Positions 25,590 to 38,250 of a stretch of DNA of 64,000 nt are shown piece by piece; the first letter of the stretch is position 1; the number at the start of each line of letters is the position of its first letter. A model generated the notes under the pieces. That model saw only the letters and a list, made by a program, of their open reading frames with translations, did not search any database and was not told where the DNA came from. Source of the DNA: Hemibagrus wyckioides (lineage: Eukaryota; Chordata; Actinopteri; Siluriformes; Bagridae); contig NC_080715.1 of the NCBI RefSeq assembly GCF_019097595.1, forward strand, positions 11,799,573 through 11,863,572, read 5' to 3'. A program made the translations under genes and the position numbers.

Positions 25590-25730
25590 ATCCAATCCAG
25601 TTGGCGATGGCATAGCAGCGCTTGAGTCAGCATATCAGCAGGACCCATGAACAAAGCCCTTAACCCTGTCTGTTCCAGGGGTCCCAAAGCATCACCAGCA
25701 CTCTCTCTGATCCTGTTACTGCTTTGCGTA
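25590..25730 (+). mobile_element. Degenerate SINE fragment
   Basis: Segments 'aaagcccttaaccctgtct' and 'ttccaggggtccc...ctgatcctg' resemble the central body of the SINE at 44109-44352. Head and tail are not clear. Confidence 0.45.
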
Positions 25731-26870
25731 AATACAAGCACAAATCTATGCATGTGTTTGCTTTAATAAACACAAAATTGGGTGTTAAATAAGTTCACAC
25801 AGCCAGTTTAAATACGGCCCAATTTATGCACTTCACAATTTGTGACATTTGGGGGTTGAAGTAAACCCCCAAAGTTGAAGTCTAACTGTATATATACAGT
25901 ATGTGAGTAATTAAAGTAAAACAGAAGCAAGTTAAACTATGCTTTAAAGATAAACCTTTAGGTGAAAAGGTTTTCAATTTTATTTTTTTAAGTGTTTCTC
26001 TAAAGGATGAACAAAGATTTTGTAAACCCATGCCTTGACGTTGATGTGTTCTGTATTACAGAAAAATCTGCAATACAAATATTCTTATATAAACTGCAAA
26101 AAGCAAAGAAAGTATAATAAAAAGTTAATAGTTGCTAAATAAATAAAAGTTAAATAATCCTGAACTTGATTTTTACTTCCTAGAACTTCAAAAGTACCTT
26201 CTTTCCTATAAAGCAGGGCTTCCCAAATATTTTTGTAAAGCTGAACCCATTCAACCTAAATGACCTTTAGTACACCTCGAGTATTTAAGTAAGCGTTTCT
26301 GCTTTATGTTTTCTATATTTGCAGGTTTTTATTATTAATTGTTTTTTAAATTCTATTTTTAAACGTTTATATAATGAAACTGACATTTCTATCGGTCCTT
26401 TGAACCCCTTACAATACCACCATAAACCCCAAGTTGAAAAAACCCTGTTCTAAAGTAAAACTGGTTTTAAAATCTTTTTCCATGAACTTGCAAATCCTAA
26501 AGTTCAGCTATTTCAACCACTCTATATTAAACTGCTTAACTAATAGTTTATCTCCATCATCTGTAACTAACATCATGAGCAGAAAAGGATTAAAGTTGAA
26601 AATAACAAATGGTTAAGAGGTGACCCTTTGTAATAGATAACAATTACCATTTTTATGACTTAACAAGCCCTGATTTCTATCTTTATAGAGTTATATGTTT
26701 TAATGAGATATGCAATAAGTGTGTACTAGAGGAAAATATTTCACAATGACTTCTATTGAGTGTATAAACAAAGTAATTGGAGCGTTATCGTTCATTGTTA
26801 TATTCAAATTAGGATGCAATAAAATGCGATCATCATTTATCTAAGTTCATAGTCTACCTGCTGCTATCAG
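25731..26870. other. AT-rich 5' flank of lct, nothing recognised
   Basis: No exon or named repeat. The region could hold distal intestinal control elements, but none can be defined by eye. Confidence 0.4.
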
Positions 26871-26980
26871 TGCAGTAAACTGCAGTAAACCACTCAGATC
26901 ATTTTTCTTACCCCCAAGGTTCTGATGTATGTATAAAGGTCTTTGTCAGGATTTATTTTTGAAGCCATTCTGTGGTGAAG
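26871..26980 (+). promoter_or_regulatory. lct: Putative lct core promoter
   Basis: TATAAA stands at 26932-26937, 44 bp before the ATG at 26981, so transcription should begin near 26960. A perfect tandem copy of TGCAGTAAAC lies at 26871-26890, about 45-60 bp further upstream. Each copy contains GTAAA, the reverse of the TTTAC core bound by CDX2 in mammalian lactase promoters. A 'ttatct' GATA-type site is at 26838-26843. The TATA is seen directly; the factor assignments are inference. Confidence 0.55.
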
Positions 26981-29761
26981 ATGAAGGACTTCACCATGAA
27001 GTTATCCATGAAGAGAAGTTTTCTGTTTCTTTGGCTTTTGACTTTGTATTTGAGCTGTACTCATGGAGAACAGTCGAATGACTTCATGATTTTAGCAGGC
27101 CCTTTAACTAACCGTTTTGTAATGGAATTGAAAAGAAACCCTTTTTCCAGTCAGATTTTGCCAAGCAGAACGTCAGGTGCAGATGATGACTTTGACTGCA
27201 GAGATGATCTCCCAACAGCATCAAAGGACTTCTTTCAGTACTTGCAGGACAAAGGGGTGACACATTATAAAGTTCCCCTGTCCTGGATGAACATACTTCC
27301 TACTGGTGATCCAAGCCAACCCCATGAAAATACAGTGACCTGCTACAGGACCCTCATGGAGGTACTGACTCAGTCAGGCATCAAACCAGTGATTGAGCTC
27401 CACCGTTCTGCTCTCCCTGAAAGCCTTAGGATTGGATATGGAAGCTGGGAAAACCCAGAAGTGGGGCAACTCTTTAAGGACTATGCAGATTTTGTTTTTA
27501 GCAAGTTTGCAGATCTGTCTGACTCTTACATCACGTTCAGTTATGTGCATGAGCTCATAGACATAGTGGAAATTCAGTATGCTCTCCACGTTCATTCAGA
27601 TGTGTATACACTGTACCATAATAAATTTAAAGGTAAGTTAGAAAAAATTTTACAGAACAAAACTACATTTGGTTAAAACATAAAAAATGAAACATATTGG
27701 TGAAGTTATTCACTTGTGATTCACACAAAAAAGTTTTTATTAATTGCCTTGATTGCCATTGTTTGCATCATACACCACGTGAAATTAAAACTTGTAAGAT
27801 TTTGTTTTATTTCTAACATATTTTCCACAATATTCATATTTTATTGTGCAAATAGTTTAAGGAAAGACTTCATCTTAATGATAAAATGTCATTTCTTTTT
27901 ATCTTAAAGTGAGTTTTATCGTAATGTTATTGCTATAATCCAATACCGTGCGATGTCTGTAACAAGCGTAAAAGATCAGTTGATTTGATTGTATTCAGAA
28001 GTCCGTGTGTCCCTTGGAATGAGAGAGAGTGACATCACCAGTCTTTACAAGATAGCGCCTACGGAAATGGTAAGATTTTGAAATGTGTCAAGTTAACAAT
28101 CGATATATTCAATGGATAAATGTTCATCAAAATTGCTTTGTTATTTCCTATTTAGAAAAATGCAGACTTCTTGTCCTTGCACATGGAATATAACTGCAAA
28201 ACCACAGAAAGTCTGAGAGAAACATTAACACGTATGCAGGTAATTTATCCACTGTGTGCCAAAGTATGAAAACAAGCAACATTTCCTGAAATCTAGTTTA
28301 ACCAGCTTGTCCAGATACTCACTTGCTTTGCATGTATGTACTTTGACAACTGTAAATTACTTCAGACAGTTTTTAATGATTTACAAACTTCTAATTTAAG
28401 AGCTGCTTTAGTTGATCAAACCATTAGGAAGATCTGAAAATGGTAGTGATTGGGTTTGCAATAAAATTGAGAAGTTCTGTTAAAGCGCTTCTAACCAAGA
28501 GGGGACTATGTGAAACACCGGGGACAGCCTTGTATCAAGACTTCCTTCCACCGCGGTCACAGAAAGACTTTACAATAAATACAGCTGTCACACAGTTTTC
28601 TTTCGCTTGACATAATATACGCTGTTCATTGCTGAGTCAGTTTAGTTAGGTAGATTTCCACTGACCTGCTGCTTACGATACACCACATAGATGGGTGCCA
28701 GTTATGTAAAATTGTACTGAGCATCTCATTGATGTGTCTGACTCAAGATAAATCCCTCACTTACTACACAGTTTCACACTTTGACCTCTGGAAGTGTTTT
28801 CAAGTTATACTGTATGTGTGCAAGTGATAATGGGCAGTAGTATCAGGATACCGCTGTACATGGACAACTGGCTGCAATATACTTCACCAAGGATCAGGGA
28901 TCCATCTACACCTCAGAAAAAAAGTTGAAGCAGGCCTCATAGATTATCAGCTTGCATCTTGGTCTAATACTAACTGCCCTATCAAAAAGTTTTGGCGAAA
29001 GTTTTTATGCTTGCCAATCACATATAGCCAGGTTACCATGTACAGTAAACTACCATCTCTTGAGGATGCTAGAGCTGATGATGACAGCCACAACCTTGAC
29101 TCAATCTTCCTAGACTTTTGGGTGAGTCTATGGAAGGATCCCAAATGTGGGAAAACAAAATGTAGGGAGAGGAGCCTAAACATGGTTTTGCTTCATGCAC
29201 AGGGTGTTCCTAACAAAAGGAGCCTGGTTGAAAATGGTACCTTGTCTGAGAAACAGAGAGAGAGACAGAGACAGAGAGAGACCAGTGACCTTCAGCCTGG
29301 AGAACAGTGTGGCCCCCAATGCAGGTGTTAGGTTAGAACCCATTGGTTGGGGCAGTATATCTTGTCCTCAAGTTCTTCTTGCTGGTTCTGTTATGTTGTA
29401 TGTAGGAAAGACACAGGGGGGTAACAATCACTTTGGGCTGGTCACCTAACCCCTAATATGATTTATCTTCCTCATGGGCCTTATTTAGAGGTATGCTGCT
29501 TGAGGAACCCTGGGCTTCACCATGTACTTAATCCACACGCACATTTGACTGCTCTGAGCACCTTTCATGGTCATCCAAATGACAATGTGTCAGAATGTCA
29601 GAATAAATGAAGAAAGTGTTGACAAACATTATATAGGTGTTTCACACTGTCCCTAGCAGATAACCAGGATTCTAGAAAGGATTACAATGATTCCTTGTCA
29701 TATGCAAATGATTATCAATTTTATTTAGGCATGCAATAAATAATAAAAATAAAAGCTATAC

Positions 29762-29809
<48 letters not shown>

Positions 29810-32800
29810 GTTAATAACTATATAAATATGTGATAGCCAGTATTTGTATTCATATTTTTGCCAGAGAGAGTTATACAATATTATGTTATACTGTATGTGG
29901 TATATATCGCTGCTTAAATATTGTAGTATTTTTTTTCTCTTGTTAAATAAATGAATTGTTTCAGGAAACCATTGGTCAGCAACACGTTCTCATGTATCAG
30001 ATAAAACAATGTGAAGACAGCAGTTTTCGTCCTTTCACTGGTGTCCTTGAAGGTAAACGTCTTTGTTTGTTTTATGTAATCAACATTCAAATAGCACACA
30101 AGAGTCACGAGATAATGTCCCAATTACAAATCATTTGCATCTTATAAATGTTGAGGGCTTAGATTACTTATCTAGAAGCTCTTTCAACTGAGAAAGATAT
30201 CCTTTATGAAATGTATCACCTTTCATGGGGCCACAATGGGTGATTTATATCATTTCAAATGCCAGTATGTTCTTAAAAAAAGCATGTTAATCACATTTAA
30301 TAATTATTCTGTTCCACAAAACTCATGATATGATTTTATAAGAAGTATGTGAGTGAAACCGTACAAACAAATTTCCCTTTTTCAGCTTTAAGATACCCAG
30401 AGTTTAACATTGTGGGGTGTGATGTTACTGACCTGTTTATAGAGCTTGATGAGACAGCTGCAAGGTAATCATTGATCAGTATGTATAGAAACAAGTATGT
30501 GTTTAAAACATGTTTTATATTGCTTATACGTATCCTTAACTACATTTATATCACACAGTTTGCAGCGTGATGACCAAGAGTCTCTCAGCAAGAAGACAAG
30601 TATTTCTGCATTTTCTTACCAAAAGGTGTGGGAGAAATTCAGAACTCAGAGTACATCTGAGAGGGATCTTTTCTTGAATGACTCATTCCCAGAAGGATTT
30701 CAGTGGGCAATTTCCACTGAGTCTTTCAAGGTAGAAGGTGGCTGGGCTGAAGATGGAAAAGGGGAGACTATCTGGGACCGTTTTGGACATGACGGCCAAG
30801 TCTTTGAAAAACAGACTGCTGATCTTGCATGTGACAGCTATCACAAGGTGGACTATGATGTGTACCTGCTCAGGGGCATGCTCTCTCCTAATTATCAGTT
30901 CTCTATTTCTTGGGCCCGAATTTTCCCCACAGGTCAAAAAGAAAGCTTCCTTGAAAAAGGCGCCATGTACTATGACAAGCTGATTGACACACTGCTTCAT
31001 TCAGGTATAGAGCCTACAGTCACGTTACATCACTGGGACCTGCCGCAAGCACTGCAGGACCTTGGAGGCTGGACCAATGGGTCAATTGTGGTGGCATTCA
31101 AAGACTTTGCAGATTTCTGCTTCTCCAGATATGGGGACAGAGTGAAGACATGGAACACCTTCAGCAGTCCCTGGATAGTTAGCAACTCTGGGTATGGCAC
31201 AGGTGAACATCCTCCATCTATCAAAGACCCAACTATTGCTTCTTACCAGGTAGGTTTGGAAGTGTGTCACAACAAAAGTTGTAGTTAAAAACATGATAGA
31301 AAAAGAAAAGCATATAAAGACCTGTTTTGTTCTTTCTTTCAGGTGACACACAATATGATAAAATCTCATGCAGAGGCCTGGCATGTCTACAATGATAAAT
31401 ATCGGATGAAGCAGGGTGGAAGAGTGGGCATTGCTCTCAACTCAGACTGGGCTGAACCAAAAGATTCTGCCAGAGTACAGGATGTACAGGCTGCAGAACG
31501 CTACCTGCACTTCATGCTGGGATGGTTTGCACACCCCATATTTATAGACGGAGACTATCCAGTTTTGCTGAGAAATCAGATTGATAAGAAGAATGCTGAA
31601 TGTGGTAAGGAGGTGGCCAGGCTCCCTGTCTTTACGGGAGCTGAGAAAGGGAGGATCAGAGGTACAGCAGATTTTTTTGGCTTAAATCACCACACTTCCC
31701 GCCTTGTCAGTGAAACCAAAGGCAGTTGTGTCTCTGGCCCAAACAGCGTTGGGGACTTTCAGACTCATATTGACCTGAACTGGACCACAACAGCATCAAG
31801 CCAAATTCAATCTGTGCCATGGGGTCTTCGTCGTTTACTGAACTATATTGCTACAGAATACGTATCAGTTACCAAAGTACCCATTTACATCACTGGAAAT
31901 GGAATGCCAACCGAGTACGACAGGGATTTGCTCAATGACACACAGCGTATAGACTTCCTTAAGACATACATCAATGAGGCCTTGAAAGGTAATTATTAAG
32001 CTCATTACAGTGGCACATTTGTGTATGCATTAAATAACAATGAAAAATCTCATAAAAAATTAAATGATTTAGCATGTTCCGGACAATTTTACTGTTGAAT
32101 AATCAAGTTACATTTATGTACATTTATTTTAATTAACCTGAAATAATTTCTTGATTTTGTCAATACAGCTATCCACTTTGACAGTGTCGGGGTGCAGAGG
32201 TTCACTGTACAGTCCCTAATCGATGGATTTGAGGGTCCACAAGGCTATAGCCAAAGATATGGCCTCCATTTTGTAAACTTTGAGGATCCCAATAGACCTA
32301 GAACCCCAAAAGCTTCAGCTTACTATGTATCCCAGGTGATTAAAAGAAACGGTTTTCTAGAAATGAGTGCACAGTCTTTTAGACAAGACACTGGTATAGA
32401 AACTGACAGTACATGGCGCCCTATCCTGCCACCATCTGAAGTTCCTTCAAAATCAAAAGTTGTTTGGGAGAAGTTCTCACATCAATCCAAATTTCAGAAG
32501 AAGCTTTATCACTATGGTACATTTCCAGAAGGATTCCAATGGGGTGTTTCATCTTCAGCCTATCAAACTGAAGGTGGCTGGAATGCTGATGGAAAGGGAC
32601 CCAGTGTGTGGGACATTTTCAGCCACCAACCTAATAACATTCAAAATAATGACAACGGTGATGTGGCTTGTGACAGTTATAATAAAATAGAGGAAGATCT
32701 GTACATGCTGAGAGCCCTGAAAATAAAGACTTATAGGTTCTCTTTATCCTGGCCCAGGATATTCCCTAGTGGTTACAGAGACTCTTTAAACAAGAAGGGA

Positions 32801-34258
32801 GTTGACTATTACAACAAATTAATAAATGGGCTAATTACATACAATATCACACCGATGGTGACACTCCACCACTGGGATCTTCCACAAGCTCTTCAAGACA
32901 TCAATGGCTGGGACAATGTCAGTATGATTGACATATTCAATGACTATTGTGATTTCTGCTATGAAACATTTGGAGACAGAGTGAAGTTTTGGATGACCTT
33001 CAACCAACCCCATACAATTGCCTGGTATGGCTATGGAATGGGAGTTGTTCCCCCTGGTATCAAAAAACCTGCAGATGCCCCTTATAGGATAGCACATAAC
33101 CTTCTAAAGGCTCATGCTAAAGCATATCACACATATGATATGAAATACAGGAAAACACAAAATGGGCTGGTTTCCCTTAGTCTGAATGCTGACTGGATTG
33201 AACCTCTAGATGCAACAGAACCACGAGAGGTGGTGGCTGCTGACCGAGCTCTCCAGTTCCAGCTTGGCTGGTTTGCACATCCCATCTTCAAAAATGGAGA
33301 CTATCCTGATGCCATGAAATGGCAGGTGGGTAATAAGAGTGAGCTTCAAGGCTTATCTGAATCTAGGTTGCCATCTTTTACCGAGCAGGAGAAAGCTTAT
33401 ATCCAAGGCACTGCTGATGTCTTCTGCATTAATGCCTATACTTCCAAACGTGCACATCATGTGACTTCTAGGCTTACCCCAATGTCCTATGAGTATGATC
33501 AAGACCTTGATTTAGCAGATGTGTCAGACTCTCAATCCACTGCACTCAAAGAGTTGAAAGCAGCAGCTTGGGGACTGAGAAGGCTTCTGAACTGGATAAA
33601 AGAAGAGTATGGTGACCCAGACATTTACATAACTGAGAATGGAGTGGCTACAGATACTCGTACCACAGTTGATGACACAGATAGAATATTTTTCCTCAAG
33701 ACATACATTGATGAGGCTCTTAAAGGTGTGGTAATGTTGGAATTTATTTAAATAATGCATTTATTGATATGTTCAAGTAAAAGACATACAACAAACAATT
33801 CTATTTTTTAACCGTGGTGTTTTCTTTTATTAGCACACAACTTGGATGGAGTGCGACTTAAAGGTTATACAGCTTGGTCCCTGATGGACTCTTTTGAGTG
33901 GATAAGTGGTTACACTGTTGGCTTTGGACTTCACAATGTGGATTTTAAACACCCAGATAGGCCAAGGACTCCGAAACGCAGTGCTCATTATTATTATCAA
34001 GTAGCAAGAGACAATGGATTTCCACAATCAAATGATGAAAAGCCATTGTATGGCCAATTCCGTGAAGGATTTGCATGGAGTGTAGCTACTGCATCTTATC
34101 AGGTAAACTGATATCACAGTATTTGTACAGTAAATAAAGTTATACACACTTTATATGCAATTTTATCATTTTAATGTCATGCTGTAAATGTATGTGTTTA
34201 TTTTTATTATTTTGAATGTTCTTGCTTGTACACTATACTTTTTTGGATTACTTCTGTA

Positions 34259-34335
<77 letters not shown>

Positions 34336-37300
34336 GATGTGTGTCTAATGACTTGTTAAAACTCTTCATGTTCTATATCCCATTGTGTTCCCAATTCTTA
34401 GATTGAGGGAGGCTGGAGAGCAGATGGAAAAGGTCTGAGTATCTGGGACAGATTTGCACACACACCTCTTAAGGTGGGAAATGATGACACTGGGGACATT
34501 GCCTGTGATAGCTACAATAAAATTGCTGAGGATGTTGAAGCACTTAAAAAACTCAAGGTCAACCACTACCGTTTTTCCATATCATGGCCAAGAATTATGC
34601 CTGATGGAACCACTAGAAAAATTAATGAGGCAGGATTGAATTATTACCATCGACTTGTGGATGCACTTTTGGCAGCCAGCATAAAGCCTCAGGTGATTAA
34701 AACCTTAAGCTGTTTTAAAATGTTGAATATTATTATTCCTAAAGAACTTTTGCACCTCTGGTTAAATGTTTTATTTTATAGCATAAAAACAAAAAGGTGG
34801 TCCACAAGATTTCCTCTAGGCATAACTTTCCATATTTCCATACTAACAGGTCACATTGTATCACTGGGACCTTCCTCAAGCTTTGCAGGATGTTAAAGGT
34901 TGGGAGAATGATACCATCGTTCAAAGATTCAAGGACTATGCCGATGTTGTCTTTAGTAGTTTAGGCGACAAAGTAAAGTTTTGGATCACAATTAATGAGC
35001 CCTATAATGTTGCAAATATTGGACATGGTTACGGCACTGCTGCACCAGGTAAAGTACCATTTTAAAGTCTGTACTATGAATTTAATAAGTTTGTTGTGCC
35101 TTTTAATACAAATTGTAGGTTTACCTTGTCTGCATATTCAGAGTGTGGTTTCAGGTCAGAATTAAACACAAATAATGTTCATAAAAGTATTGTAGTGGTC
35201 TTGACAACTTGTATTTAAGACCTTCCACCAGTTTGGTGTGTTTTCCAAGATCACATTGCAATGCTACATTCTTATACAAGTGACAATAAAACTTTGACTT
35301 GACATGATGCTTGTCCTCTGTTAAGGTATAAGTTTCCGACCTGGCACAGCGCCTTATATAGTGGCTCACAACCTTCTTAAGGCCCATGCTGAGGCTTGGC
35401 ATCTGTACAATGACAAGTACAAAGCTAAACATGGTGGCATTGTTGGTATCACCATCAACTCAGACTGGTCAGAACCTAGAAATCCATACAAACAAGAGGA
35501 TTATGATGCTGCTATGCGTGTTGTGGAGGTAAGAACTGCAAAAAAGAAGGCTCATTTCTGTGAAACTGTACTGCTGAGTTGACACAGATAAGAGCCTGTT
35601 CTCTTTGTTGTAATGCAGTTCCAGATTGGTTGGTTTGCTCATCCTGTATTTAATGGCGATTACAATGATGTGATGAAGAATAGAATTCGAGAGAGAAGTT
35701 TGGCTGCCGGACTGTCCAAATCACGGTAAAGCACACATTTTACACACACATATTCTATTAATTATATGGCAGCCAACAGGAATATATAAAACTCAAACAT
35801 GATGTATCGCAACATGTGTTCATAAAGCCTTCCAGAATTTACCCCAGAGGAGATGAAAAGGATAAAAGGCACCTATGATTATTTTGGGTTCAATCATTAC
35901 ACCACTGTGCTGGCTTTTAACCTGGATTACAAGAATCTTCAACACTATGATGCAGACAGGTAACAGGCTAATCACATGCACTGTATAAAGTATGTGGACG
36001 CCTGACCATAACATCCATATGTCAGCCTTCCAAAGTACACAATTGTCTAGAATGTCTTTGTGGACTTTTAAGATTGTTCTTCACTGGAAGGGGTGAGCTC
36101 AAACTTCTTGAAGACATGGCCTTGAGTGGCCTGCACAGAGCCCTGACCTCAAACCCACTGAACATCTTTGAGATGAATTTTGACATTGCCTCACCCAACA
36201 TCAGTGGTTGACCCCACTAATACTCTTGTGGTTCAATAAGTATCCTCACAGCCACTTTCTTAAAACTTTCCCAGAAGACTGAAGGTTGTTATAGCAGCAC
36301 ATGGGCGATAAATTCTTAAATCGGATGCTCATCAAGCACATATCAGTGTGATGGTCAAGCGTCCGCATACGTGTAGCTATATAGTTTCGTTCTAATAAAA
36401 AAGACCAAGCTTTAACAAATTTTCCACTTATACTTTCACCTATTAAGGGGGGCTGGAACTATCCATGACCGTTCATGGCTGGATTCTGGATCGTCCTGGT
36501 TGAAAGTGACCCCACCTGGATTCAGAAAAATTTTGAACTTCATCAAGGAAGAGTACGGAAACCCTCCTATTTACATTACTGAGAATGGCATTTCTGAAAG
36601 AGGAGACATGGACCTGAATGACCTTCACCGAATCCACTACTATGAAAACTACATTAATCAGGCTCTGAAAGGTAAATCCAATGATACAGTCTTTTATGTG
36701 CATGGGTCAAGTTGCATGTTCATCTATTATCTATAGGTGTTATCTTTTATTCGATAAGATGTTAATCTGGATTGAACTTAAATATTAAACAGTGTTTTGT
36801 AACTAGAGCAGGATACTGCATTTGGATTTCACTTTTATCTCTATAGCTTATCTGTTGGATGGAGTGGACATCCGTGGCTATACAGCCTGGACTTTAATGG
36901 ACAATCTGGAGTGGGCCACTGGTTTTGCTGAGAAATTTGGCTTATTTTACGTGAATCGTTCAGATCCATCCCTACCACGTATAGCCAAGAAGTCTGCCAC
37001 ACACTACGCCACTATTATCAATTGCAATGGGTTCCCAGATCCTTCAGAGGGACCACATGAATGTCAAAACCTTGAACCTGAAGGTGATCACAAATGAAAT
37101 TTCAAAATGAAGTTTAGAAAATTCTAATTCTAATAGCAAATATAATTTACTAACATCATTTTACCTTTCACTCTGTCATAGCAGGAACAAGCGCACCTCC
37201 CACAATTTCCTCCTTTCCAGATCAGGACATGAGGGTGAATTTTCTTGGTTTAGAGGTATCTGCTCCAGATGCTGAGGTGGCCCTCTACGTCCTTCTCAGT

Positions 37301-37414
37301 CTTACCATCGTAGGTGTGATCACAGCTGTGCTCATGACCTACCGATTCCTTAAGTCAAAAAAACAACCAAAAGACTCCATTCAGGAGCACATAAGCCTTG
37401 AGAACAAATTTTGA
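26981..37414 (+). CDS. lct: Lactase-phlorizin hydrolase, complete 17-exon gene
   Basis: Exons: 26981-27632, 27999-28069, 28156-28239, 29965-30052, 30386-30464, 30559-31249, 31343-31988, 32169-33725, 33834-34102, 34402-34692, 34850-35048, 35326-35528, 35619-35725, 35828-35959, 36448-36671, 36847-37083, 37182-37414. All introns are GT-AG and phases match; the total is 5763 nt, 1920 residues (human 1927, also 17 exons). Signal peptide about 1-29. Domain I is short and lacks GH1 catalytic motifs. Domain II has TFSSP (S528) and ITGNG (G740), both Glu lost. Domain III has TFNQP (Q1050) and ITENG (E1260). Domain IV has TINEP (E1526) and ITENG (E1735), so it is the expected active beta-glycosidase. 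A membrane anchor (about 1876-1897) and a short basic cytoplasmic tail fit a type I brush-border protein. In fish the substrates are probably plant or lipid beta-glucosides or galactosides rather than milk sugar. Confidence 0.96.
28240..29964 (+). other. lct intron 3, largest intron
   Basis: No exon was recognised. Contents are an AG-rich low-complexity patch (29248-29282) and an (ATA)n microsatellite at 29762-29809. The segment 28850-29110 reads like decayed coding sequence (for example '[15 protein letters not shown]') but matches nothing I can name. Confidence 0.5.
34259..34335. repeat. (ATCT)n microsatellite in lct intron 9
   Basis: About 77 bp of near-perfect ATCT repeats, the complement of the GATA arrays elsewhere. 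No LINE sequence adjoins it, unlike the arrays at 828 and 14059. It ends 66 bp before exon 10. Confidence 0.95.
35200..35312 (+). repeat. Retroelement tail in lct intron 11
   Basis: Ends 'gtgacaataaaactttga' then 'cttgac', the complement of the start of the repeats at 1533 and 5752. It lies 13 bp upstream of the exon 12 start, so it probably supplied part of the branch-point region. Confidence 0.5.
35984..36384. mobile_element. Non-autonomous Tc1-like element in lct intron 14
   Basis: The ends are imperfect inverted repeats: 'gtggacgcctgaccat' on the left and 'atggtcaagcgtccgcat' on the right. The inside keeps Tc1 fragments such as 'ggcctgcacagagccctga' and 'tttcccagaagactgaagg' without an open frame. 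It is wholly intronic and does not disturb lct exons 14 or 15. Confidence 0.75.
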
Positions 37415-37608
37415 TAAAACTATACTGTTTTTATAGGATTGTTTCCATGGTCACTTTAGTCTTCCAGTAAACGTGTATGTCCCAGAAAAATGCATTGTTA
37501 GGATTTTATTTGCCAAGTGATAAGTTGTTGTATTTCTTTATATTAGTATCCATTTTTTGCTTTTATTTGCAGTGTGCCACAGGGGCACAAACATATTTGC
37601 TTATGCCT

Positions 37609-37614
37609 AATAAA
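37609..37614 (+). terminator. lct: lct polyadenylation signal
   Basis: AATAAA in 'tgcctaataaactttt', 195 bp after the stop codon. It is the first strong signal downstream. Confidence 0.65.
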
Positions 37615-37739
37615 CTTTTTTGGAAAATGTAAAACTGAAGTTTTATGATTACTTTCTTCCCCGAGTTTTTGATGTTTCCTACTGCTTTTAGACTCATATA
37701 TAGTGCAGTAGCAATAATACCACCACCACCAATAATAAT

Positions 37740-38250
37740 ATAAAGGAGGAACAGTGGCTTGTTGGATAGCACATTTGCCTCACGCCTCCAGGGGTGGGGG
37801 TTTACAGTAACTCAGTAACTACAGTAACATGCTTCCGCCATGTGTGTGGAGTTTACATTTACAGCATTTGGCAAACACTCTTATCCAGAGTGACTTACAT
37901 TGTTATATCACTTTATACAAATGAGCAATTGAGGGTTAAGGCCCAGCAGTGGCAGTTTGCTGGACCTAGGATTCAATCTCACAACCTTCCAATCAGTAGT
38001 CCAAACACCTTAACAGCTAAACTCCCACATCCCCAGTTTGCATATACTCCCTGTGCCATGGGGGTTTCCTCTGGGTACCCCAGTTCCACTCCAAACATAG
38101 GCGCAATAGGTTGATGGGCATCTCTAAATTGTCTGTAGTGTGTGTATGAGATTGTGCTCTGTGACAGGCTGGCATCCCAGTAGGATAAGCAGTGTAGAGA
38201 AAGGATGGATGGATGGGTGGATGGATGGATGGATAGATGGATGGATGGAT
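37740..38250 (+). repeat. Common fish interspersed repeat, split by a SINE
   Basis: The left part has 'cagtggcttgttggatagc' and 'tttgcctcacgcctccagg'. The right part has 'catactccctgtgccatgg', 'ggtttcctctgggtacc' and 'aggttgatgggcatctct'. These are normally contiguous in this repeat family, as at 39781-40285. It ends in a (GGAT)n array (about 38202-38249). A SINE lies between the parts. Confidence 0.7.
37855..38034 (-). mobile_element. tRNA-derived SINE with L2-type tail, nested
   Basis: In reverse complement: tRNA-like head, 'ggttgtgagattgaatcct' B-box, 'tgccactgctgggcc'-type body, and the L2-type 3' end 'agtcactctggataagag' then 'gccaaatgctgtaaatgta'. It is flanked by the direct repeat AGTTT (37850-37854 and 38035-38039), a plausible target duplication. 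Confidence 0.85.

Noticed and set aside
27716..27907. Hydrophobic frame in lct intron 1
   Set aside because: AT-rich intronic sequence between two well-joined exons, with no conserved motif.
29011..29331. 106-codon frame in lct intron 3
   Set aside because: The second half is AG-rich low complexity, no family is recognised, and it lies in an intron of a well-supported gene. At most it is retroelement decay.
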